NCBI GenBank assembly: GCA_940337035.1 | Contig: CALNHX010001952.1 | Span: 1 to 64,000, forward strand | Length of the DNA: 64,000 bases | Source of the DNA: Agriotes lineatus | Lineage: Eukaryota; Arthropoda; Insecta; Coleoptera; Elateridae | Direction of reading: 5' to 3' | Part shown: positions 52,811 to 64,000 of the stretch, in pieces | Numbering within the stretch: the stretch's first letter is position 1 | Layout: each line of letters begins with the position of its first letter | Program-made: the position numbers and the translations under genes | The notes under the pieces: generated by a model | What the model saw: only the letters and a program-made list of their open reading frames with translations | Database searches by the model: none | Told to the model about the DNA's origin: nothing

Positions 52811-55606
52811 CTATACAGTTTGCATATTCAGCAAAACTTCTCGAAATTTATTTTTGAATTGTTTTACAGAATAATTTTTTAAGAAATGTGGGATGAGAGT
52901 GTAGATCTTGTAAATATTATAAGAAAATGATCCTTCATATAGAGCTGTTCGATGAAGAGGCGGCGTTATCCCACCTTTGAATCGCAAATTTAAAGTATGT
53001 ACATCATCCCGAAAATATATTTTATTATATAAGTAAGGAGGGCACTTTTCAGTAATTATTCTATGATAAAGACAAGCAGCACTCAGCAACCTTCTGTTTT
53101 TCATATTTAGCCATGATAAATCTGACAATTTGTGTGAAACATGATCAAATTTCCGGATTCCGTAGATAAGACGTATACATGAATTTTGAACTCGTTGAAT
53201 TTTCTCAGAAGCTTCCCTAGTAAGGCAAGGTCCATATAATTGATAACAAAAATTAAAATGGCTTAAAACTAGAGTGTTGCAAAGCAATGCCTTAATTTTT
53301 GGTGAAATGTATTGTCTATGTGGATAAAGTAATTTTAAACAGGCGTATGCTTGTTTAACACATCGAGTTATGTGAGCATTATATCTAAAACTATTATCTA
53401 GAATCACACCAAGATTTTTTGCTTCAGGCCGAATAGGTATAAGTTTGTTATTGATGCTTAACTGTACTTGAGACCTTAATTCTTCCACCCTCTGTTTATT
53501 GCCAAACATCATTATCACAGATTTTAGAGGATTTATTATCAAATGGTAATTTAAAGATGTCGTAGCAATGGCGTTTAAATCGGCTTGGACCTCGCTCAAG
53601 GCTTGCTGCCAATCGTTGTATTCAAAAGAGTGGTACAGCTGTGTATCATCAGCATACATATGCAGTGAACAAGTTTTAATTACATCACAAAGACCATGTG
53701 TATAGATTGTAAATAAAAGTGGACCTAGGATAGACCCTTGTGGAACGCCCCTAGTTACTGATCTGTATGCTGACGACTCCAACTGCAGCCTGACGCTCTG
53801 TTCCCTGCCTGTCAAATAATCTCTAAATAAAGCAACAGCACTATCTGAGAGACCAATATTTTTTAAAATTGTTAACAAAATGTTGTGATCGATGGTATCA
53901 AAAGCTTTGCTGAAGTCTAAAAGAACTAACACAGACATTTTATTTTGATCAGTTGCTGTCATTAAGTCATCAGTGACATTGAGCAGGGCGGTAGTGCAGC
54001 TGTAACCAGGTCTAAATCCAGATTGGTGTGTTGGTAAAATATTATTATCTGCCAAATAAGAACGAAATTGAAAATTTATTACTTTCTCTAAAATTTTTGA
54101 CAGGACAGGGAGAATACTAATTGGCCGCAAATCCCCAAATTCCTTCGGGGCAGATATCTTCGGAATGGGCACAACTACGGCCTTTTTCCACGGCTTTGGA
54201 AAAGTACTAGTAGATAAACAAGTATTAATGATATGAGTTATATAAGGAATAATTTTAGAACAAAAAAGTTTAACAATTTTAATATTCAAACCGTCCCAGC
54301 CATATGCGTTACTTTTAATATCATCTATAATTTTTAATACAATTTCAGTACCTACTGAGTAAAATTTAAAGTTATTTGAGCTTTGATTGTGAACATAATA
54401 GTTATCAATATCGTTATTAACACTGTTAACACTAGTATTTATGCTACTGAGAAAATAATCGTTAATTTCCTCAGGCCGTTGTAGGTGCAGCGGTAAATCA
54501 TGGCACGTATTGCGAGTTGCTATGTTTAACTTTTTCAGTTCGTTCCACATACTCTTATAATCACTATTACTTAGTTTATGCTCGAGATAAGCCTTTTTTT
54601 CTAGTTTAACAGTTTTATTAGTTAGATTACGCAGCGATTTATAGTAATTCCAATGACTTGATGATTTCGTTTTCTTAAAATTCCTATAAGCTTTGTCTCT
54701 AAGTTGCATTAACAATTTAGTGTTATCTGTTAACCATGGTGATTTTTTTTTATTGTTACATTTACTTATTTTTACAGGAGCATGTTTATCAATAATATGC
54801 AAGATGTTGTAATTTAAATAGGCAATTTTTTGATCTATTTCGTCAATGTAGAAGATATTTTGCCATGCTACTTGTTGAACATCTGTTAAAAAGGAGTCAA
54901 GATTAAAATTTTTGAAACTTCTAAACATTTTCATAGACGGTAGATTTTGAACTGTTTTTAAAAGCAACTTACAATACACCGCATCATGGTCCGCAAACAT
55001 AGGCTCACTAGTACCACATTCCAAAACCATATCCACGTCCGAAATCATAATGTGATCCAAAAGCGACATTCCAAGCCGAGTTGGCCCAGTAATTATTTGT
55101 GTAAGACCTAAGCTCTCAAGCATCTGTTTATAATATATGGAATCAGGTGTGGTAGGTTCTAATAAATTTATATTAACGTCCCCAAGGCAGACGAGGTTAT
55201 CTGAAACAAAAGACAACTGAGTACATACTTGCTCAAACTCATCACCGAACAGTTTAGAATTCTGATTGGGAGGTTTATATACAGCACCAACTCCCAAAAT
55301 TAATTTGTTTAACTTTATAGTTAACCATACTCCCTCGATATTAGGAGTACCTGTACTGGCAATTGAATAATTAAAATTATTTTTTAAGTAGATGCAGACA
55401 CCACCTGCTCTCTCCACACGATCGCTCCGAATAAGATCATAACCAGATATACGTATGAGATCGCTACTTATGTTATTATTTAACCAAGTTTCGCTGATAG
55501 CCAATACATCAATAGCAGACTCGTCTAAAAAATCACGAAGCATATAAAACTTAGGTACAAGAGATCTAATATTAATATGTGCTAACCGCAGTGGTTCAGC
55601 AGGCAT
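52811..55606 (-). CDS. LINE ORF2: AP endonuclease and reverse transcriptase, intact
   Basis: 931 aa from MPAEPLRLAHIN. Endonuclease in residues 1-230: LAHINIRSL, VLAISETWL (Glu), GVGAVYKPP, VCLGDVNINL (Asp), SLLDHIMIS (Asp) and FADHDAVYC (Asp-His). The linker block DKHAPVK and SPWLTDN follow, then RT: WKKAVVVPIPK, LRPISILPVLSKILEK, QSGFRPGYSC, VLVLLDFSKAFDTIDH (first Asp), RGVPQGSILGPLLF and HMYADDTQLYH (catalytic Asp-Asp). It ends with the thumb and LYG..RTALYEGSF-type tail. There is no RNase H. MYADDTQLY plus this order fits the CR1/L2 group of the Jockey superfamily. Every catalytic residue I can check is present and there is no internal stop, so this may encode an active enzyme. Confidence 0.92.
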   Translation of the reverse strand: MPAEPLRLAHINIRSLVPKFYMLRDFLDESAIDVLAISETWLNNNISSDLIRISGYDLIRSDRVERAGGVCIYLKNNFNYSIASTGTPNIEGVWLTIKLNKLILGVGAVYKPPNQNSKLFGDEFEQVCTQLSFVSDNLVCLGDVNINLLEPTTPDSIYYKQMLESLGLTQIITGPTRLGMSLLDHIMISDVDMVLECGTSEPMFADHDAVYCKLLLKTVQNLPSMKMFRSFKNFNLDSFLTDVQQVAWQNIFYIDEIDQKIAYLNYNILHIIDKHAPVKISKCNNKKKSPWLTDNTKLLMQLRDKAYRNFKKTKSSSHWNYYKSLRNLTNKTVKLEKKAYLEHKLSNSDYKSMWNELKKLNIATRNTCHDLPLHLQRPEEINDYFLSSINTSVNSVNNDIDNYYVHNQSSNNFKFYSVGTEIVLKIIDDIKSNAYGWDGLNIKIVKLFCSKIIPYITHIINTCLSTSTFPKPWKKAVVVPIPKISAPKEFGDLRPISILPVLSKILEKVINFQFRSYLADNNILPTHQSGFRPGYSCTTALLNVTDDLMTATDQNKMSVLVLLDFSKAFDTIDHNILLTILKNIGLSDSAVALFRDYLTGREQSVRLQLESSAYRSVTRGVPQGSILGPLLFTIYTHGLCDVIKTCSLHMYADDTQLYHSFEYNDWQQALSEVQADLNAIATTSLNYHLIINPLKSVIMMFGNKQRVEELRSQVQLSINNKLIPIRPEAKNLGVILDNSFRYNAHITRCVKQAYACLKLLYPHRQYISPKIKALLCNTLVLSHFNFCYQLYGPCLTREASEKIQRVQNSCIRLIYGIRKFDHVSHKLSDLSWLNMKNRRLLSAACLYHRIITEKCPPYLYNKIYFRDDVHTLNLRFKGGITPPLHRTALYEGSFSYNIYKIYTLIPHFLKNYSVKQFKNKFREVLLNMQTV

Positions 55607-58600
55607 AAGCACCAACCAATCTTGTAATTAGATTAAAGAAAACAACAAACTCCTGTCTTGCAAATTAGAAATTTTAAAACTACCACAAAACAAAAACTTA
55701 ATCTGTCGATTGAAAATGGACAATATATTATCCATAAATGCACGTTTACTGCAACAGAACGAACTAGATAAGTAGTCTATTTAAATCGTCACAGCTGCCT
55801 AACGTCCCAGGCGTTCCAGATGTTCCATAATTCCCTAACGTCCCAGACGTCCCAGACGTCCCAGATATCCCAGACTTTCCAAACGTCGCAAACGTCTCAG
55901 ATGTCCCAGATGTCCCATATGTCCCTAACGTCCCAGACGTCCTAGATGTCTTATATGTCCCTAACGTCCCAGACGTCCCAGATGTCCCATTTATCCTTAA
56001 CGTCCCATACGTCGCAGATGTCCCAGACGTCCATACGTCCCATGTGCCCCATACGTCCCTAACGTCCCAGGCGTCCTAGATGTCCCATATGTCTCTAACG
56101 TCCCAGACGTCCAAGACGTCCTAGATGTCCCATATGTCTCTAACGTTCTTGACGTCCCAGACGTCCTAGATGTCCCATATATACCTAACGTCCCAGACGT
56201 CTTAGACGTCCTATATGTCCGTAAGATCTCAGACGTCCCGGATGTCCCTTATGTCTTTAACGTCCCAGATATCCCAGATGTCCCATGTGTTCCTAACGTC
56301 CCAGACGTCTCAAATGTCCCATATGTCCTTAACTTCCCAGACGTCCCAAATGTCCCATATGTCCCATATGTCCCTAACGTATCACACGTCCGGGTTGTTT
56401 CATATGTCCCTAACGTCCCAGACGTCCTAGATGTCCCATATGTCTCTAACGTCCCAGAAGTCCCAGATGTCCCATATGTCCTTAACGTCCCAGACGTCCT
56501 AGATGTCCTATATGTCTCTAACGTCCCAGATGTCCCAGATGTCTCATATGTCCCTAACGTCCCAGACGTCCCAGACGTCCCAGATATCCCAGACTTTCCA
56601 AACGTCGCAGACGTCTAAGATGTCCTAGATGTCCCATATGTCTCTAACGTCCCAGACGTCCCAGATATCCCATATGTCAATAACGTCCCAAACGTCCGAG
56701 TTGTTTCATATGTCCCTAACGTCCCAGACGTCCTAGATGTCCCATATGTCTCTAACGTCCCAGACGTCTCAGATGTCCCATATGTCCCTAACGTCCCAGA
56801 CGTCCTAGATGTCCCATATGTCCCTAACGTCCCAGACGTCCCAGATGTCCCATATGTCCCTAACGTCCCAGACGTCCTAGATTTCCTATATATCCCTAAC
56901 GTCCCAGGCGTCCCAGATGTTCCATTTGTCCCTAACGTCCCAGACGTCCCAGACGTTCCAGATATCCCAGACTTTCCAAACGTCGCAGACGTCTCAGATG
57001 TCCTAGATGTCCCATATGTCAGTAACGTCCCATACGTCCTAGTTGTCTTATATGTTCCTAACGTCCCAGACGTCCCAGATGTCCCATATGTCCCTAACGT
57101 CCCAGACGTCTTAGATGTCCCATATGTCACTAACGTCCTTAACGTCCCAGATGTCCTAGATGTCCCATATATTCCTAACGTCCCAGGCGTCTTAGACGTC
57201 CTATATGTCCCTAACGTCTCAGACCTCTAGGATGTCCCTTATGTCTCTAACGTCCATGACGTTCCAGATGTCCCATGTGTCCCTAACGTCCCAGACGTCT
57301 CAAATGTCCCATATGTCCCATATGTCTCTAACGTCCCAGACGTCCTAGATTTCCTATATGTCCTTAAAGTCCCAGACGTCCCAGATGTCCCATATGTACC
57401 AAACGTCCCAGACGTCCCAAGTGTCCCACATGTCCCTAACGTCCCAGACGTCCTAGATGTCCCATATGTCCCTAACGTCCCAGACGGCCTAGAAGTCCCA
57501 TATGTCCCTAACGTCCCAGACGTTCTAGATGTCCCATATATCCCTAACGTCCTTGACGTCCCAGACGTCCTAGATGTCCCATATATTCCTAACGTCCCAG
57601 CCGTCTTAGAAGTCTCATATGTCCCTAACGTCTCAGACGTCCTAGACGTCCCATATGTCCCTAACATTCCAGACGTCCCAGATCTCCCATATGCCCCCAA
57701 CATTCCATACGTTCCAGATGTCCCATTTGTCCCATATGTCCCTAACGTCCCAGATGTCCAAGGTGTCCGATATACCCCTAACGTCCCAGGTGTCCAAGAT
57801 GTCCCATATATCCCTAACGTCACAGACGTCCCAGATGTTCCATATGTCCCTAACGTCCCAGACGTCCCAGACGTCCCAGATATCCCAGACTTCCCAAACG
57901 TCGCAGACGTCTCAGATGTCCTAGATTTCCAATATATCTTTAACGTCCCAGACGTCCTAGATGTCCTATATGTCGCTAACGTCCCAGACGTCCCAGATGT
58001 CTCATATGTCCTTAACGTACCATACGTCCCAGATGTCCCATACGTCCCTAACGTCCCAGACGTCCCAGACGTCCCATGTGTCCCATATGTCCCTAACGTC
58101 CCTGACGTCTCAGATGTTCCATGCGTCCCTAACGTCCCAGACGTCTCAGATGTCTCATATGTTCCGTACGTCCCTAACGTCCCTCAGGACCTAGATGTCC
58201 TATGTGTCCCTAACGTCCCAGACGTCCCAGATGCCCCATATGTCCCTAACGTCCCAGACTTCCCAGAATTCCCATACGTCACATATGTCCCTAACGTCCC
58301 ACACGTCCCAGATGTCTCTTATGTCCCTAAAGTCCCAGACGTCCTAGATGTCCCATATGTCTCTAACGTCTCAGACGTCCCGGATGTCCCTTATGTCCCT
58401 AACGTCCCAGCGTCCTAGATGTCCCATATGTCTCTAACGTCCCAGACGTCCCAGATGTTCCATATGTCTCTAACGTCCCAGACGTGCTGGATGTCCCATA
58501 TGTCCCTAACGTCCCAGACGTCCTAGGTGTCTCGTATGTCCCTAACGTCTCAGACGTCCAAGATGTCCTATACGTCCCAGACGTCCCAGACGTCCTAGAT

Positions 58601-59164
58601 GTTTCATATGTCCCTAACGTCTAAGACGTCCGAGATGTCCCATATGTCTCAAACGTCCCAGACGTCTCAGACGTCCTAGATGTCCCATATGTCCCTAACG
58701 TCCTAGACGTCCTAGATGTCCCATATGTCCGTAACGTCCCAGACGTCCTAGATGTCCCATATGTCCCTAACGTCCCAGACGTCTCAGACATCCTAGATGT
58801 CCCAGACGTCCTAGATGCCCCATATGTCCCTAACGTTCCAGAAGTCTCAGACGTCCCAGATGTTCCATACGTCCCAGACGTCCTAGATTTTCCATATGTC
58901 CCTAACTTCCCAGACGTCTTAGATGTTTCATATGCCCCTAACGTCCCAGATGTCCCAGACGTCCCAGGTGTCCTATTCGTCCCCATCGTCCTAGTTGTCC
59001 CATATGTCCCTAACGTTTCAGACGCAATAGATGTCCTATATTTCCCTAACGTCCTAAACATCCCAGTTGTCCCATATGTCTCAAACGTCTCAGACGTCTG
59101 TCCTAGATGTCCCATATGTCCCTAACGTCCCAGACGTCATAAATGTCCCATATGTCCCTAACGT

Positions 59165-59527
59165 TCCAGACGTCCTAGATGTCCTATATGTCCCTAACGT
59201 CCCAAACGTTCCAAATGTCCCATATGTCCCTAACGTCTCAGACGTCTGTCCTAGATGACCCATATGTCTCTAACGTCCCAGACGTCCCAGACGTCCTAGA
59301 TGTCCTATATGTCCTTAACGTCCCAAACGTTCCAAATGTCCCATATGTCCCTAACGTCTCAGACGTCTGTCCTAGATGACCCATATGTCTCTAACGTCCC
59401 AGACGTCCCAGACGTCCTAGATGTCCTATATGTCCTTAACGTCCCAAACGTTCCAAATGTCCCATATGTCCCTAACGTCTCAGTCGTCTGTCCTAGATGA
59501 CCCATATGTCTCTAACGTCCCAGACGT
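59165..59527. repeat. 121-bp tandem triplication inside the array
   Basis: Three consecutive 121-bp segments (period visible at 59240, 59361 and 59482, each with GACGTCTGTCCTAGATGA) that differ at only a few bases. 121 is not a multiple of 9, because each unit contains an irregular GTCTGTCC junction. Confidence 0.85.
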
Positions 59528-60507
59528 CCTAGATGTCCCATATGTCTCTAACGTTCCAGACGTCCTAGATGTCCTATATGTCCCTAACATCCCAGACGTC
59601 CCAGAATGCCCATATGTCCCTAACTTCCAAGACGCCCCAGACGTCCTAGATGTTCCATATGTCCCTAACGTCCCAGACGTTTCAGAAGCTCCATATGTCC
59701 CTAACGTCTCAGACGTCCCAGACGTCCCAGATATCCCAGACTTCCCAAACGTCACAGACGTCTCAGATGTCTTAGATGTTCCATATGTCTCTAACGTCCC
59801 AGACGTTCTAGATGTCCTATAAGTCCCTAACGTCCCAGACGTCCCAGATTTCCCATATGTCTTTAACGTCCCATACGTCCCAAATGCCTCATATGTCCCT
59901 AACGTCCCAGACGTCCCATGTGTCCCATATGTCCCTAACGTCCCAGGCGTCCTAGATGTCCCATATGTCTCTAACGTCTCAGACGTCCCAGACGTTCTAG
60001 ATGTCCCATATGTCCCTAACGTCCTTGACGTCCCAGACGTCCTAGATGTCCCATATATCCCTAACGTCCCAGATGTCCCATGTGTCCTTAGCGTCCCAGA
60101 CGTCCTAGATGTCCCATATGTCTCTAACGTCCCAGACGTCCCAGATGTCCCATTTGTCCTTAACGTCCCAGACGTGCTAGATGTCCCATAAGTCCCTAAC
60201 GTCCCAGACATCCTAGATGTTCCATTTGTCCCTAACGTCCCAGACGTCTCAAATGTCCCATATGTCCAATATGTCCCTAACGTCCAAGACGTCCTAGATG
60301 TCCTATATGTCCCTAACGTCCCAGACGTCCCAGATTTCCCATATGATCCTAACGTCCCAGATGTCCCAGATGTCCCATATGTCCCATATGTCCCTAACGT
60401 CCCCGACGTCCAGGTTGTTTCATATGTCCCTAACGTCCCAGACGTCCCAGATGTCCCATATGTTCCTAACGTCCCAGACGTCCCTGATGTCCCATATGTC
60501 CCTAACG

Positions 60508-61563
60508 TCCCAGACGTCCTAGAAGTCCCATATGTACGTAACGTCCCAGACGTCTTAGATGTCCCATATTTCCCTAAAGTCCTTGACGTCCCAGACGTCC
60601 TAGGTGTCCCATATATCCCTAACGTCTCAGACGTCTTAGAAGTCCCATATGTCCCTAACGTCTCAGACGTCCTAGATGTTCCATATGTCCCTACATCCCA
60701 GACGTCCCAGATCTTCCATATGTCCCTAACGTCCCATACGTCCCAGATGTCCTATATGTCCCTCACGTCCCAGACGTCCTAGATGTCCTATACGTCCCTA
60801 ACGTCCCAGACATTCCAAATGTCCTATATGTCCCTAACGCCCCTGAGGTCCCGGACGTCAGATATCCCAGACTGCCCAAACGTGGCAGACGTCTCAGATG
60901 TCCTAGATGTCCCATATATCCCTAACGTCCCAGACGACCTAAATGTCCTATATGTCCCTAACGTCCCAGACGTCCCAGATGTCTCATATGTCCTTAACGT
61001 CCCATACGTCCCAGATGTTCCATATGTCCCTAACGTCCCAGACGTCCTAGAAGTCCCATATGTACGTAACGTCCCAGACGTCTTAGATGTCCCATATTTC
61101 CCTAAAGTCCATGACGTCCCAGACGTCCTAGGTGTCCCATATATCCCTAACGTCTCAGACGTCTTAGAAGTCCCATATGTCCCTAACGTCTCAGACGTCC
61201 TAGATGTTCCATATGTCCCTACATCCCAGACGTCCCAGATCTTCCATATGTCCCTAACGTCCCATACGTCCCAGATGTCCTATATGTCCCTCACGTCCCA
61301 GACGTCCTAGATGTCCTATACGTCCCTAACGTCCCAGACATTCCAAATGTCCTATATGTCCCTAACGCCCCTGAGGTCCCGGACGTCAGATATCCCAGAC
61401 TGCCCAAACGTGGCAGACGTCTCAGATGTCCTAGATGTCCCATATATCCCTAACGTCCCAGACGACCTAGATGTCCTATATGTCCCTAACGTCCCAGACG
61501 TCCCAGATGTCTCATATGTCCTTAACGTCCCATACGTCCCAGATGTTCCATATGTCCCTAACG
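60508..61563. repeat. 528-bp tandem duplication inside the array
   Basis: 60508-61035 and 61036-61563 are nearly identical, including odd features such as CCCTACATCCCAG, CCTGAGGTCCCGGACGTCAG and AAACGTGGCAGACG. A recent unequal exchange is the simplest cause. Confidence 0.9.
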
Positions 61564-63788
61564 TCCCCAACGTCCCAGACGTACCATGTGTCCCATATGT
61601 CCCTAACGTCCCAGGCGTCCTAGATGTCCCATATATCGCTAACGCCCCAGACGTTCCAGACATCCTAGAAGTCTCATATGTCCCTAACGTCCCAGACGTC
61701 CTAGATGTCCTATATGTCCCTAACGCTCCAGATGTCCCATATGTCCCTAACGTCCCAGACGTCCCAGATGTCCAATATGTCTTTAACGTTCCAAGCGTCC
61801 TGGATGTCCCATATGTCCCTAACGTCCCAGACGTCCCAGACGTCCTAGATGCTTCATATGTCCCTAACGTCCCAGACGTCCTAGATGTCTTATATGTCCC
61901 TAACGTCCCAGACGTCCCAGATGCCTCATATGTCCCTAACGTCCCATAAGTCCTAGATGTCCTATATATCCCTAACGTCCCAGGCGTCCCAGATGTTCCA
62001 TATGTCCCTAACGTCCCAGACGTCCCAGACGTCCCAGATATCCCAGACTTTCCAAACGTCGCAGACGTCTCAGATGTCCTAGATGTGCCATATGTCCCTA
62101 ACGTCCCAGACGTCCTAGATGTCTTATATGTCCCTAACGTCCCAGACGTCCCAGATGTCCCATTTGTCCTTAACGTCCCATACGTCCCAGATGTCCCAGA
62201 CGTCCCAGACCTCCCAGGCGTCCTAGATGTCTCATATGTCCCATATGTCCCTAACGTCCCAGACGTCCTAGTTGTCCCACATGTCCCTAACGTCCTTGAC
62301 GTCCCAGATGTCCTAGATGACCCATATATCCCTAACGTTCCAGACGTCTTAGACGTCCTATATGTCCCTAACGTCTCAGACGTCCCGGATGTCCCTTATG
62401 TCCTTAACGTCCCAGACATCCCAGATGTCCCATGTGTCCCTAACGTTCCAGACGTCCTAGATGTCCTATATGTCCCTAACGTCCCACACGTCCGCGTTGT
62501 TTCGTATGTCCCTAACGTCCCAGACGTCCTAAATGTCCCATATGTCTCTAACGTCCCAGACGTCCCACATGTCCCATATGTCCTTAACGTCCCAGACGTC
62601 CTAGATGTCCCAATCGTCTCAAACGTCCCAGACGTCCCAGATGTCTCATATGTCCCTAACGTCCCAGACGTCCCAGGCGTCCCAGATATCCCAGACTTTC
62701 CAAACGTCGCAGACGTCTCAGATGTCCTAGATGTCTCATTATTCTCTAACGTCCCAGACGTCCGAGTTGTTTCATATGTTTCTAACGTCCCAGATGTCGT
62801 AGATGTCCCATATGTCTCTAACGTCCCAGACGTCCCAGATGTCCCATATGTCCCTAACGTCCCAGACGTCCCAGATGCCCCATATGTCCCTAACGTCCTA
62901 GACGTTCTAGATATCCCACATGTTTCTAACGTCCCAGTCGTCCCAGATGTCCCATATGTCCCTAACGTCCTAGACGTCCTAGATGTCCTATATATCCCTA
63001 ACGTCCCAGGCATCCCAAACGTTCCATGTCCCTAACGTTCCAGATATCCCAGACTTTCCAAACGTAGCAGACGTCTCAGATGTCCTAGATGTCCCATACG
63101 TCCCTAACGTCCCAGACGTCCTAGATGTCTTATATGTCCCTAACGTCCCAGACGTCCGAGTTGTTTCATATGTTTCTAACGTCTCAGATGTCCTAGATGT
63201 CCCATACGTCTCTAACGTCCCAGACGTCCTAGATGTCTTATATGTCCCTAACGTCCCAGACGTCCTAGATGTCTTATATGTCTCTAACGTCCCAGACGTC
63301 CCAGATGTCTCATATGTCCCTAACGTCCCATACGTCCCAGATGTTCCATATGTCCCTAACGTCCCAGACGTCCCAGACGTCCCATGTGTCCCATATGTCT
63401 ATAACGTCCCAGGCGTCCTAGATGTACCATATGTCCCTAACGTCCCAGACGTCCCAGACGTCTTAGATGTTTCATATGTCACTAACGTCCTTGACGTCCC
63501 AGACGTCTTAGATGTCCCATATATCCCTAACGTCCCAGACGTCTTAGACGTCCTATATGTCCCAAAAGTCTCAGACGTCCCGGATGTCTCTTATGTCCCT
63601 AACGTCCCAGACGTCCCAGATGTCCCATGTGTCCCTAACGTCCCAGACGTCTCAAATGTCCCATATGTCTCATATGTCCCTAACGTCCCAGACGTCCTAG
63701 ATTTCCTATATGTTCCTAACGTCCCAGACGTCCCAGATGTCCCATATTTCCCTAACGTCCCAGACGTCCCAGATGTCCCATATGTCCT

Positions 63789-64000
63789 GTTTTTTGTACG
63801 ATTAACTTGATAAGAGGCTTCCACGAATGGGGCCCCCAATTAATCCACTGCGAGTTCCGGTTCAATGGGATTGCCGGGAACTGCCACTTAATAACCCTAA
63901 CTTGGGTTCAGTTAGTTGTTGGAGTGAAACAAGACTTAACAAACACGAGTATATTGAGTAACAACGATTACAAACGTCACTGATGGACCGATGGTTTTTT
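63789..64000. repeat. dispersed repeat, copy 2 (cut by window end)
   Basis: Same sequence as 5676-5889 in direct orientation with few differences (TGTACGATTAACTTG here, TGTATGATTAACTTG there; a 2-bp indel near 63900). It begins at the last 9-mer of the satellite array. Confidence 0.85.

Larger units (their letters stand above)
52526..55796 (-). mobile_element. CR1/L2-like LINE with (ATT)n tail, intact ORF2
   Basis: Minus-strand element: about 190 bp of 5' sequence, ORF2 (55606-52811), a ~260-bp 3' UTR with AATAAA and an (ATT)n tail at 52548-52526. No ORF1 remains, so it is 5'-truncated or its ORF1 was lost at the junction with the satellite array. It lies in opposite orientation to the LINE it interrupts. 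Confidence 0.85.
55797..63787. repeat. 8-kb minisatellite, 9-bp unit in a 36-bp higher-order repeat
   Basis: Almost the whole 7,991 bp consists of 9-bp units, most often in the order CGTCCCAGA, CGTCCTAGA, TGTCCCATA, TGTCCCTAA, i.e. about 220 copies of a 36-bp unit. Many copies have lost or gained single 9-mers. About ten times the run carries a variant with GATATCCCAGACTTTCC followed by CAAACGTCGCAGACG (near 55860, 56585, 56960, 57880, 59730, 60860, 61390, 62035, 62690, 63050), which marks a longer-range order. The array is about 53% G+C by consensus. Periods of 9 and 36 are multiples of 3, so two frames stay open (VPDVLDVPYVPN on plus, GTSRTSGTLGTY on minus). I do not call these genes. Confidence 0.97.

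Noticed and set aside
55797..63787. Many long ORFs on both strands (VPDVLDVPYVPN, GTLGTYGTSRTS and MSHMSLTSQTS repeats) as repetitive proteins
   Set aside because: They follow from a 9/36-bp repeat whose period is a multiple of three. They lack consistent starts, have no signal or flanking domains, and two or three frames are open at once.
55797..63787. CRISPR-like array
   Set aside because: There are no unique spacers; the units are contiguous 9-mers, and the context is an insect genome.

Overview
This window is insect nuclear DNA (order not determined). It is AT-rich and packed with transposable elements. The evidence is one spliced gene for a small low-complexity secreted protein of cuticular type (20661-21122, minus), tRNA-derived SINEs, several non-LTR retrotransposon types, Penelope-like elements, a Gypsy-type LTR element, mariner/Tc1-like relics and many foldback (MITE-like) elements. 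I see no rRNA, no functional tRNA and no prokaryotic-style operons.

Layout. 1-9.1 kb: unannotatable AT-rich DNA, a SINE, a dead mariner, a dispersed repeat that recurs at the right edge of the window, a decayed LINE ending at a (GA)n microsatellite, and short repeats. 10.3-12.8 kb: two near-identical 5'-truncated Penelope-like copies arranged head to head, flanked by a 13-bp target-site duplication. Each has a GIY-YIG ORF and a hammerhead-ribozyme-like motif just downstream. 13.1-17.0 kb: a 3.9-kb LTR retrotransposon whose 611-bp LTRs look identical. Deletion has removed reverse transcriptase and the protease active site, yet one long ORF remains. 18.2-18.9 kb: an older Penelope fragment abutting a LINE fragment. 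20.5-21.2 kb: the cuticular-type gene. 21-34 kb: mostly unannotated AT-rich DNA with foldback elements, a second SINE copy, a decayed ~1.7-kb DNA transposon and a LINE 3' fragment.

34.1-40.0 kb: a nearly full-length I-type LINE on the minus strand (ORF1 with zinc knuckles; ORF2 with endonuclease, RT and RNase H), broken by one in-frame TGA. 40.1-41.9 kb: tandem copies of a LINE-tail-like repeat, the second interrupted by a 779-bp almost perfect foldback element. 42-48.7 kb: little recognisable apart from a short CpG-rich island and a GC-richer unclassified block. 48.7-55.8 kb: a Tc1-like relic, two decayed plus-strand LINEs, and a minus-strand CR1/L2-like LINE with an intact ~930-aa ORF2 that cuts off one of them. 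55.8-63.8 kb: an 8-kb minisatellite built of 9-bp units in a 36-bp higher-order repeat. The last 212 bp are a second copy of the repeat at 5.7 kb.

The genes do not form a pathway. The window records successive insertions, and the only convincing host protein gene is the cuticular-type gene. The points most worth follow-up are the inverted Penelope pair with paired ribozyme motifs, the RT-less LTR element that keeps an open frame, and the 9/36-bp satellite array.
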